Source of the DNA: Antarcticibacterium sp. 1MA-6-2
Lineage (GTDB): Bacteria > Bacteroidota > Bacteroidia > Flavobacteriales > Flavobacteriaceae
Direction: 5' to 3'
Assembly: GCF_021535135.1 (NCBI RefSeq)
Contig: NZ_CP091036.1
Span: forward strand, 3,658,001-3,722,000
Length of the DNA stretch: 64,000 nt
Shown: piece by piece, positions 1-8,214 of the stretch
How positions within the stretch are numbered: the first letter of the stretch is position 1
Layout: each line of letters begins with the position of its first letter
Made by a program: the position numbers and the translations under genes
Notes under the pieces: generated by a model
The model's database searches: none
Told to the model about the DNA's origin: nothing
What the model saw: the letters and a program-made list of their open reading frames with translations, nothing else

Positions 1-528
1 CAACGTGGCGTTCAAAGTGACGTGTGGTTTATCAGGTATCGTTATGCAGAAGTATTATTAAACGCAGCTGAAGCAGCCTTTGAATTGGGTCAAACAGGTA
101 TTGCTGCAGATTATATGAACCAGGTACGTTCCAGAGCAGGAATTATTACCGAACTTACTCCGGGAGACATTAATTTTGACAGAATTGCCCATGAGAGATA
201 CGTAGAGTTTGCCTTTGAAGGTCTTTATTTCTTTGATCTAAAAAGATGGAGATTAGCCCATACTGTTCTGGATGGAACCGCTATGTCTGAAGGTGATGTG
301 GTTGAAGATGTTTGTGATCCAACAGATAAAAATACTCAACCTTATGGTCTATGGCCATACAAAATTTACAATCCTGGGAGTGAAGATCATGAAGATTGGG
401 TTTATGATATTGTCCTTCCCTCAAGAGTAACAGGAGCCTACCGTTTTAGGTTAGGAAATTATTATTCCGAAATAGGGCAGGATATTCTCAACAACAATCC
501 GTTGATAGTAAGAAATCCAAATCAATAA
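1..528 (+). CDS. SusD/RagB nutrient-binding lipoprotein, C-terminal part
   Basis: Only the last 175 codons are present; the frame is open from base 1, so the start lies upstream of the window. The stretch RYAEVLLNAAEAAFE followed by MNQVRSRAGI and then ERYVEFAFEG-YFFDLKRWR is the conserved C-terminal helical region of SusD-like proteins. SusD proteins are surface lipoproteins that cap a SusC channel and present glycans to it. The stop is 20 bases before the DUF3823 gene, so both are probably co-transcribed and close the SusCD part of the locus whose enzymes follow to 14433. The family call is firm; the glycan is inferred only from the neighbouring hydrolases. Confidence 0.93.
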   Translation, partial: QRGVQSDVWFIRYRYAEVLLNAAEAAFELGQTGIAADYMNQVRSRAGIITELTPGDINFDRIAHERYVEFAFEGLYFFDLKRWRLAHTVLDGTAMSEGDVVEDVCDPTDKNTQPYGLWPYKIYNPGSEDHEDWVYDIVLPSRVTGAYRFRLGNYYSEIGQDILNNNPLIVRNPNQ

Positions 529-548
529 CAGAAACAAAAAGTAAACTT

Positions 549-1223
549 ATGAAAACTATATATTTTATTTTATTTCTTGGAGTCATCCTGTCACTGGGAT
601 CCTGTGAAATTGATAATTATGACGAACCGGATGCATTATTTTCCGGTCAGCTTACATATCAGGGTGAGCCTGTAAGGGTTGCAGCAGATGAGGTGAGATT
701 TCAGCTTTGGCAAACTGGATTTGGGAATGAAGGTCCTTTAGATGTTCATGTTGCGCAGGATGGATCATTTAGTGCAGTTCTTTTTAGTGGAGAATACCTG
801 CTGAGTCTTCTAAGTGGAGAAGGTCCATTCCAGGCAAACACTGGTGAGGAACAGATAATTATTAATGGGAATACAACTATGGATATCGAGGTAACTCCCT
901 ATTATATGATCAGCAATGCAGCCTATAATGTTTCAGGAAATGTAGTTGAAGGATCTGCAAGTTTAAATCAAATCATTACAGGAGAAGGTGGAAGAAATGT
1001 TGAGCGGGTAACACTTTACCTTAACGACGCACAATTCGTTTCAGAAAATAGTGATGAAAATATTGCGGGAGGTGATGCAAACCTGGAAGATTTAAGTAAC
1101 CTTATGATGAGCGTTGAAATTCCAGGCGACTATGACAGGAACTATATTTTCGCCCGAATTGGAGTGAAAATAGAAGGAGTTGAAGATATGTTATTTTCTC
1201 CTGTCCAAAAATTAACTTTGTAG
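549..1223 (+). CDS. DUF3823 surface lipoprotein
   Basis: A 224-residue protein with a lipoprotein signal (hydrophobic segment then LGSC, lipidation Cys near residue 19). The body starts with a carboxypeptidase-regulatory-like fold (FSGQLTYQGEPV, then QLWQTGFGNEGPLDVHVAQD) and continues in a second beta domain (DIEVTPYYMI). This matches DUF3823 lipoproteins, which usually lie directly after SusD and probably act as accessory glycan-binding proteins at the cell surface. It follows the SusD gene by 20 bases. Function beyond glycan binding is not established. A stem-loop region separates it from the GH2 gene. Confidence 0.82.
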   Translation: MKTIYFILFLGVILSLGSCEIDNYDEPDALFSGQLTYQGEPVRVAADEVRFQLWQTGFGNEGPLDVHVAQDGSFSAVLFSGEYLLSLLSGEGPFQANTGEEQIIINGNTTMDIEVTPYYMISNAAYNVSGNVVEGSASLNQIITGEGGRNVERVTLYLNDAQFVSENSDENIAGGDANLEDLSNLMMSVEIPGDYDRNYIFARIGVKIEGVEDMLFSPVQKLTL

Positions 1224-1246
1224 CAAGTACCCAAATATTAATCCCC

Positions 1247-1325
1247 TTAGAAGGAGTACGGTAAAATTGTTAGATAGAATTTCTAAGAAAATCTACAGAA
1301 CAAAATTATGTGTACTCCTTCTTAA
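1247..1325. promoter_or_regulatory. Long-range inverted repeat between DUF3823 and GH2 genes
   Basis: The arm TTAGAAGGAGTAC (1247-1259) is answered by GTACTCCTTCTTAA (1312-1325), complementary apart from one extra T. The 52-base loop itself contains TAGAATTTCTA, an odd palindrome. The structure ends 15 bases before the GH2 start codon and is not followed by a T-tract, so it looks more like an mRNA stability or processing element, or an operator, than a simple terminator. No function is demonstrated. Confidence 0.5.
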
Positions 1326-1340
1326 ATAAAGAATTTAAAA

Positions 1341-3168
1341 ATGTTTAAAAAGAGAAATAATCAATTCTTAATTATTGTATTGCTGTTAATATTCCTATCA
1401 CCTGCTCTGCAAGCTCAATGGAAACCAGCTGGAGATAAGCTTAAGACCACCTGGGGTGAAAATCTGGATCCCAACAATGTTCTTCCGGAATACCCCCGGC
1501 CAATTATGGAGCGAAACGATTGGCAAAACCTGAATGGACTTTGGGATTATAAAATAACAAAACGAGGAGAGCCACGGCCAACCCAGATGGATGGAAAAAT
1601 TCTGGTTCCTTTTGCGGTTGAATCCAGTCTTTCCGGAGTAATGAAAACCGTGGGTACTGATCAGGAACTTTGGTACAATACCAGCTTTAATGTGCCAAAA
1701 TCGTGGAGAAATAAGAGCATTATGCTCAATTTTGGAGCTGTAGACTGGCGAGCTGATGTTTGGATTAATGACATCAAAATTGGTTCTCACGAAGGTGGTT
1801 TTGATCCTTTTTCTTTTGATATTTCACCTTTCCTTGTAAGTGGGCAATCTCAGAAACTAACTGTTAAAGTATGGGATCCTTCTAATGACGGACCTCAACC
1901 TAGAGGAAAGCAGGTAAAAAATCCTGAAGGAATTTGGTACACACCTGTTACAGGTATTTGGCAAACAGTTTGGCTGGAGCTAAGTAAATAAGAAGAAAAT
2001 TGAAGACCTAAGATTTATCCCTAACATTGATCAAAATGTGGTAAAATTTTCTGCTGAAACTTCCAATTCTGCCTATGGAGATCTTGTTGAAGTTACTGTT
2101 TATGATGGTTCAAAAGAGATCAAAAAGGTGAAAGCATCTGCTGATCAGGATTTTGAAATTTATATAGATAACCCGAAGTTGTGGTCCCCGGAATCTCCTT
2201 TTCTTTATAGAACAACCGTAAAACTTATAAGTGACGGTAAGGTAACAGATGAGGTGAAGAGTTATTTTGCCATGAGGAAAATCTCTAAAAAACGGGACGA
2301 AAACGGCATCGTTAGGATGCAACTTAATAACGAAGATTATTTCCATTTTGGACCACTGGACCAGGGATGGTGGCCTGATGGTTTATACACCGCCCCAACA
2401 GACGAAGCTCTTAAATATGATATCGTAAAAACCAAAGAAATGGGTTTCAACATGATTCGTAAGCACGTTAAAGTAGAACCTGCAAGATGGTACACGCACT
2501 GTGATGAACTTGGAATTCTGGTTTGGCAGGATATGCCAAATGGTGATGCTCAACCCAATTGGCAAATGAGAAAATACTTTGAAGGGAATGAACTTCAAAG
2601 ATCGGCAGAATCAGAAGCTATTTTCCGAAAAGAATGGAAGAACATTATGGATTACCTGTACTCTTATCCCAGTATAGTGGTGTGGGTACCTTTTAATGAA
2701 GCCTGGGGACAATTCAAAACTGAAGAAATTACTGAGTGGACGAAGAATTACGATCCTTCCAGGTTGGTAAACTCTGCCAGTGGCGGGAATCATTTCCAAA
2801 CAGGAGATATTCTTGATCTTCATAATTATCCAGATCCTTCCTTATACCTTTATGACGCGCAAAGAGTAACAGTTTTGGGAGAATACGGTGGAATAGGCCT
2901 GGCTTTGGAGGACCACCTGTGGGCAACCGACAGGAACTGGGGTTATGTAGAATTTAAAAATTCAAAAGAAGTTACCGACCAGTATGTGAAATTTGCTGAA
3001 AAACTGGAGCGCCTGGTGAAAACTGGATTTTCTGGGGCGGTGTATACTCAAACCACCGATGTTGAAGGAGAGGTGAATGGTTTGATGACTTATGACAGAA
3101 AAGTAGATAAGTTGGATATCGAAAGAATAAGACAAGCGAACCAGGAAGTCATTAATGCCTTAGATTAA
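1341..3168 (+). CDS. Glycoside hydrolase family 2 enzyme (frame interrupted)
   Basis: About 608 residues once the frame is restored: signal peptide ending LQAQ, jelly-roll sugar-binding domain (W-DYKI, LWYNTSF), immunoglobulin-like middle domain, and a TIM barrel. The acid/base Glu lies in VPFNEAWGQ (about residue 453) and the likely nucleophile Glu in VLGEYGG (about residue 514). GH2 includes beta-galactosidases, beta-xylosidases and alpha-L-arabinopyranosidases; the specificity is not readable here, but a periplasmic side-chain enzyme fits the locus. The frame breaks at 1980-1984: CTAAG gives a stop eight bases on, and replacing TA by C restores the conserved [12 protein letters not shown]. 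This is one of the recurrent lesions described in the findings. It is followed after 16 bases by a GH43 gene. Confidence 0.85.
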
Positions 3169-3184
3169 AGTATTTCTCCATTAA

Positions 3185-4784
3185 ATGAAGAACTTTTATT
3201 TTATCATCCTGGGTTTAGTAGCCATAATGATTGTTTCCTGTAAACAAGATCATTCGGCTGCTGAACCAGTTGATGAAGCTGCGGTAAGTTTAAATTATTC
3301 GAATCCCGTAATTTCCGGAGATTTCGCAGACCCTTCAGTTATTCGGGTAGAGGATACGTACTATGCTGTTGGTACATCATCAGAATGGGCGCCACATTTT
3401 CCCTTATTCACTTCAAAAGATCTGAGAACCTGGGAACAGCAATCTTATGCATTACCTGAAACACCCGAGTGGGCATCTTCCTCTTTTTGGGCGCCTGAAT
3501 TATTCCATTACAACAACACCTTTTATTTGTACTACGTGGCGAAAAGGAAAAGTGATGGTATCTCCTGTATTGGAGTAGCAACTTCTAAAGATCCACTCCA
3601 GGGTTTTGAAGATCAGGGTGTACTATTATCCTATGGGAATGAAGCCATAGATCCTTTTATTATAGAAGATGAGGATCAGCTTTACCTTAGCTGGAAAGCT
3701 TATGGCCTTGCAGAAAGGCCAATAGAAATTCTTGCTGCAAAACTTTCAAAAGATGGTTTGGAAGTGGAAGGTGAACCTTTTTCGTTATTAAAAGATGAGA
3801 ATTCCCGCGGAATTGAGGGGCAATACATAATTAAAAAGGATAATTTTTATTACCTCTTTTATTCTGAAGGTGCTTGCTGTGGCAGAAACTGTGATTACGA
3901 TATTCGGGTAGCCCGGGCAGAATCTTTTTCCGGTCCGTATCAAATTTATAAAGGTAATCCCATTCTGAAGGAAAATAAAGAGTGGAAGTGTCCCGGGCAT
4001 GGAACTATGGTTCAGGCTGAAGACGGGAGGTGGTTTTATATGTATCATGCCTACAGTCAGGAAGACGATGTTTATACCAGTAGACAGGCGTTGTTAGACG
4101 AAATTAGCTGGGATCAGGATTCAGGTTGGCCGCAATTTAAAAGTGCAGATGCTCCTTCCTCCGTGGCAGATATTTCTGAGCAGGCAGAGAAGCAAAAAGT
4201 CAATAACTCCTTTCGGGATGATTTTAAGTCTTCTTCTCTTTCTCCTGTTTGGCAATGGGATTTTAGAAATGCTGAGCCTGAAGTAAAACTGGAAGATGGG
4301 AACCTTATTTTATCAGGAAATACTAAAGAGGATAACAAGGCAGGAACAGTTCTCACTGTAAGGCTTGGCTTTTGGTGATTATGAAATTAGCACCGAAGTG
4401 ATAAACAGAAACCCTTCCTATAAAGGACTGGTTTTATATGGAGATGCAAATCAGGCAGTACTTTTTGGACTAGAGGCAGGTAAACTTCAGCTAGTGGAAA
4501 TAAAAGATAACGTGAAAACTGTTTTAGCTGAAGAAGCTATTAGTTCAGAAGCAGCTTTGAACATAAAAATGCTGGTTGAAGATGGTTATAAATGCAGGTT
4601 CTTTTGGAGCCTGAGTGAAGATCAATGGAAGGAAATCCAGGGTGCCACTACCGATTTCTATGATGGCAATTATCTTCCGCAATGGGACAGGAGCGCCAGG
4701 CCCGGCTTGTTCCATAATGGAAGTAATCAGGAGCTTACGAAATTTTCATTTTTTGCTATCAGCTATAACATTGAAGAATTATGA
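3185..4784 (+). CDS. GH43 lipoprotein with C-terminal beta-sandwich (frame interrupted)
   Basis: About 533 residues. SPII signal with lipidation Cys in MIVSCKQ, then a five-bladed GH43 propeller with the catalytic triad visible: base Asp in GDFADPS, pKa-modulating Asp in AIDPFII and acid Glu in RGIEGQY. A C-terminal beta-xylosidase-type sandwich domain starts near SFRDDF and WQWDFRN. Activity is probably beta-xylosidase or alpha-L-arabinofuranosidase. The frame shifts by +1 near 4358-4366 (GTAAGGCTTGG); both halves are needed for the C-terminal domain. The stop overlaps the next start (ATGA at 4781), indicating translational coupling. Confidence 0.85.
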
Positions 4785-5818
4785 TTCGGGAGCTATATTT
4801 AATAATGTGCTTTGTGCTTATTGCTTTCTCCGGATCTGCACAGGAAAAAACGTTTACTAATCCTCTAATGCCCTCGGGAGCCGATCCTTATAGTACTTAC
4901 CACGATGGCCATTATTATTATACAAATACGGCAGGCAATCGCCTCGTGCTTTGGAAAACAAAAAGCCTTGCCGATTTAAAATCTGCTGAGAAAAAAACAA
5001 TTTGGGTACCTCCTCCAAATACTCTCTATTCAAAAAATATTTGGGCGCCGGAGGTACATTTCATTGATAACAAATGGTATGTCTATTTTGCTGCAGATGA
5101 TGGCCAAAATGAAAACCACAGGATGTATGTGGTGGAAAATACTTCCGAAGATCCTTTGACGGATAACTGGGTGTTTAAAGGGAAGTTGGCAACAGAATCA
5201 GATAAATGGGCTATAGACGGAAATGTCTTCAGATATAAAGATCAATTATATATGATCTGGTCCGGCTGGGAAGGCAACGAAAATGGACAACAGAATATTT
5301 ATATCGCCAAAATGAGAAACCCTCACGAAATGGAGGGAGAAAGAACTTTAATAGCGCAGCCCGTAAATTCCTGGGAAACTTATGGGTATTTAGGTGCTGG
5401 CTCAAATCCTTCCCACGTTTACGTGAACGAGGGGCCGCAGTTTCTTTCAAGAGGAGGTGAAGTTTTTATCGTTTTTTCTGCCAGCGGATGTTGGACAGAT
5501 AATTACAGTCTTGGTCTGTTAAGTTTTGATGAAACAAAAGACCTGTTGGATCCTTCTGCCTGGACTAAGCATAAAAAACCCATTTTTCAGCAGTCGGGTG
5601 AAAATGAAGTGTATGGTCCCGGGCATAATTCCTTTTTTAAGTCACCTGATGGTACTGAGGACTGGCTGCTGTATCACGCTAACTCAGAACCGGGCGAGGG
5701 TTGTGGAAGAGAAAGATCGCCAAGAATGCAGAAAATTTCATGGAATAAGGACGGTACTCCCAATTTAGGAATTCCTGTTCCCGAAGGCAGGGAACTACCT
5801 GTACCTTCAGAACCATAA
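4781..5818 (+). CDS. GH43 arabinofuranosidase/xylosidase-type enzyme
   Basis: A 345-residue protein with a signal peptide cleaved after GSAQ. It is a single GH43 propeller: base Asp in SGADPYS, modulating Asp in WAIDGNVF and general acid Glu in NEGPQFL. The length and the motif IWAPEVHFIDNKWYVYFAAD fit the small single-domain GH43 subgroup that includes alpha-L-arabinofuranosidases. The frame is intact. The start overlaps the upstream stop by four bases. It is likely secreted or periplasmic and removes arabinofuranose from xylan- or arabinan-derived oligosaccharides; the exact linkage is inference. Confidence 0.87.
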   Translation: MIRELYLIMCFVLIAFSGSAQEKTFTNPLMPSGADPYSTYHDGHYYYTNTAGNRLVLWKTKSLADLKSAEKKTIWVPPPNTLYSKNIWAPEVHFIDNKWYVYFAADDGQNENHRMYVVENTSEDPLTDNWVFKGKLATESDKWAIDGNVFRYKDQLYMIWSGWEGNENGQQNIYIAKMRNPHEMEGERTLIAQPVNSWETYGYLGAGSNPSHVYVNEGPQFLSRGGEVFIVFSASGCWTDNYSLGLLSFDETKDLLDPSAWTKHKKPIFQQSGENEVYGPGHNSFFKSPDGTEDWLLYHANSEPGEGCGRERSPRMQKISWNKDGTPNLGIPVPEGRELPVPSEP

Positions 5819-5853
5819 ATAAGATGATTATTAATAGCTAAAAAAAGAGAAAA

Positions 5854-6882
5854 ATGATAAAGAATTTTATTTTAGCCCTTACTGTACTTTTTACATTTCA
5901 AACTGTTGCTTCCCAGGAAGTAGCATCTCTTGTAGAAAATAACAGATGGTCTATAGAAAAGGCAGAAGAATGGTACGCCGAACATGACTGGATTACAGGA
6001 GCCAATTTCATTCCCAGTACTGCAATTAACCAGCTTGAAATGTGGCAGGCTGATACTTTTGATGCTGAAACCATAGACCGGGAATTGGGTTTTGCTGAAG
6101 AGATTGGCTTTAATACCATGCGGGTATATCTTCATAGCCTTGTTTATAAAGCTGACAAAGAAGGATTCAAAAAGAGAATTGAACAGTATCTTAAAATTGC
6201 AGACAAACATAACATCAAGACCATTTTCGTCTTTTTTGATGACGTTTGGGATGCAAATCCCAAAATTGGGAAACAGCGAGCACCGAAGCCTGGAATCCAT
6301 AATTCCGGCTGGATGCAGGATCCCGGGTATCCTGCTTCAAATAATGAGGCCCTCTTTCCGGAGCTGGAAGTTTATGTAAAAGATATTTTGAGGACCTATG
6401 CCAATGATGAGCGTGTTCTTTTCTGGGATTTATACAATGAACCCGGCAACAATAATAAAGGAAATGAATCCCTTCCTTTGCTTAAAAAGGTTTTCACCTG
6501 GGCAAAAGAAGTAAACCCTTCCCAACCTGTATCTGTTGGACTTTGGGCGTGGAATTTAACCGATCTTAACGCCTACCAGGCATTACATTCTGATATTATT
6601 ACCTACCACGATTATGAGTCGCCGGACTGGCATAGGAGGGTAATCGAACTTTTGAAATCTCACGGCCGTCCTATGATATGTACGGAATATATGGCTCGTA
6701 CCCGTAATAATTATTTTCAGAACACTTTACCAATGTTGAAAGAATACAATGTTGGTGCTATTAACTGGGGATTAGTAAACGGAAAAACAAATACGATCTA
6801 TGCCTGGGATACCCCTATTGAAAGTGGCGCTGAGCCTGAGGAATGGTTTCATGATATTTTCAGAAAAGATGGCACTCCTTAA
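5854..6882 (+). CDS. Clan GH-A hydrolase (GH5/cellulase-like, 1,4-beta-xylanase type)
   Basis: A 342-residue secreted TIM-barrel protein; the signal peptide ends near VASQ. Motifs are WITGANFIPSTAINQLEMWQ at the N terminus, WDLYNEPGN carrying the presumed acid/base Glu, and MICTEYMAR carrying the presumed nucleophile Glu, a GH5-like arrangement. Such proteins are often annotated as 1,4-beta-xylanase in Bacteroidota but I cannot place it in a characterised subfamily. It sits between a GH43 and an aldose epimerase gene, so a role in oligosaccharide trimming is likely. The frame is intact. Confidence 0.8.
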   Translation: MIKNFILALTVLFTFQTVASQEVASLVENNRWSIEKAEEWYAEHDWITGANFIPSTAINQLEMWQADTFDAETIDRELGFAEEIGFNTMRVYLHSLVYKADKEGFKKRIEQYLKIADKHNIKTIFVFFDDVWDANPKIGKQRAPKPGIHNSGWMQDPGYPASNNEALFPELEVYVKDILRTYANDERVLFWDLYNEPGNNNKGNESLPLLKKVFTWAKEVNPSQPVSVGLWAWNLTDLNAYQALHSDIITYHDYESPDWHRRVIELLKSHGRPMICTEYMARTRNNYFQNTLPMLKEYNVGAINWGLVNGKTNTIYAWDTPIESGAEPEEWFHDIFRKDGTP

Positions 6883-6951
6883 GCAGGAAGAAGTAGATCT
6901 AATTAAAAAATTGAACAAAGAAGCTTCCGAATAATCAAATTAAAGGATAGA

Positions 6952-6959
6952 TACTTTTG
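6952..6959 (+). promoter_or_regulatory. Possible -7 promoter box (TACTTTTG)
   Basis: TACTTTTG matches the Bacteroidota -7 consensus TAnnTTTG and lies 55 bases before the epimerase start, in the first sizeable gap (132 bases) after the upstream gene. No convincing -33 TTTG was seen at the usual distance, so this is a suggestion that epimerase onwards forms a second transcription unit. Confidence 0.35.
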
Positions 6960-7014
6960 TAGCATTACATTCAAATATTAATAATACTTATAAAATCTGC
7001 ATAATACTTTAGAG

Positions 7015-8205
7015 ATGATACAATCTAAAAAACTTTACATTCTCCTTATTGGCGCTCTTGTGCTGGCAGCTTCCTGCAAAGAGGACAAAAAAGTTGAAAA
7101 TCCCGATAACAATATGACTACAAAAGCAGAAACTTCTGAGCACAATTTACAAGCTAAAAATTTTAACACTGTAATTGATGAAAAAGAAGTGAAACTCTAC
7201 TGGATAAAGAATGACAGCATAGAAGTAGCATTTACGAATTTCGGTGGTCGAATAGTAGGACTATGGGTTCCCGATGAAAATGGAGAGATGACAGATGTTG
7301 TTGTCGGGATGAACAGTGTTTTCGGATTTGCTAATTCAACTGAGCCTTATTTTGGTGCTACCATAGGGAGGGTAGGTAACCGTATTGCAAAGGGGAAGTT
7401 TCAGCTCAATGGGCAGGAATATACAATTCCAGCCAATAACAATGGAAATTCCCTTCATGGAGGAAACAAAGGTTTTCAATATGTTGTTTGGGATGCGGAG
7501 CAGCCGGATGATAAAACTCTAATACTTACATATAGGTCACCCGATGGAGAGGAAGGATTTCCTGGAAATCTTGATGTAAAAGTTACTTATTCGGTAACTA
7601 CCGACAGGGCAATAAAAATGGAGTATGAAGCTACTACAGATAAATCTACTCCTGTAAATCTTACTAATCATGCCTTTTTTAATCTCAATGGCGAAGGCAG
7701 TGGAACAATCCTGGATCACAAAGTTGAAATTTATGCCGACAAGTTTACTCCGGTAGATGGAGGATTAATTCCTACGGGTGAATTAAAAGATGTAGAAGGT
7801 ACCCCTTTTGATTTTCGGGAGCCGCATACTATAGGAGAGTTTATTGAAGCTGATAATGAACAGCTGAAAAACGGGGATGGTTACGATCATAACTTTGTTC
7901 TGAATGGCACCATGGAGAACGGTATGAATAAAGCCGCCACTTTTATTGGAGACAAATCCGGTATCAAAATGGAAGTTTTTACTGAAGAGCCGGGAGTTCA
8001 GTTTTACAGCGGTAATTTTATGGAGAGCAAAAATACGTTCAAAGGTGGAGCTAAAGATGATTATCGAACAGCCTTTGCTTTGGAAACCCAACATTTCCCT
8101 GATGCCCCAAACCAAAAAGATTTTCCTTCTATTACACTGGAACCGGGGGAAGAATACAATACAGTTTCTATTTATAAATTCTCTACTGTTGGAGATAAAA
8201 ATTAA
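7015..8205 (+). CDS. Aldose 1-epimerase (galactose mutarotase) lipoprotein
   Basis: A 396-residue protein with an SPII signal (LAASCKE). The mutarotase fold is shown by NFGGRIVGLWVP, GRVGNRIAKGKF, the catalytic His in NLTNHAFFNL and the catalytic Glu in ALETQHFPDAPN. It interconverts alpha and beta anomers of aldoses such as galactose, xylose or arabinose, here as a membrane-anchored protein. An exported mutarotase beside hydrolases suggests it speeds presentation of the right anomer to transporters or kinases. It is followed after nine bases by the DUF4965 gene. Confidence 0.9.
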   Translation: MIQSKKLYILLIGALVLAASCKEDKKVENPDNNMTTKAETSEHNLQAKNFNTVIDEKEVKLYWIKNDSIEVAFTNFGGRIVGLWVPDENGEMTDVVVGMNSVFGFANSTEPYFGATIGRVGNRIAKGKFQLNGQEYTIPANNNGNSLHGGNKGFQYVVWDAEQPDDKTLILTYRSPDGEEGFPGNLDVKVTYSVTTDRAIKMEYEATTDKSTPVNLTNHAFFNLNGEGSGTILDHKVEIYADKFTPVDGGLIPTGELKDVEGTPFDFREPHTIGEFIEADNEQLKNGDGYDHNFVLNGTMENGMNKAATFIGDKSGIKMEVFTEEPGVQFYSGNFMESKNTFKGGAKDDYRTAFALETQHFPDAPNQKDFPSITLEPGEEYNTVSIYKFSTVGDKN

Positions 8206-8214
8206 ATTTTTGTT

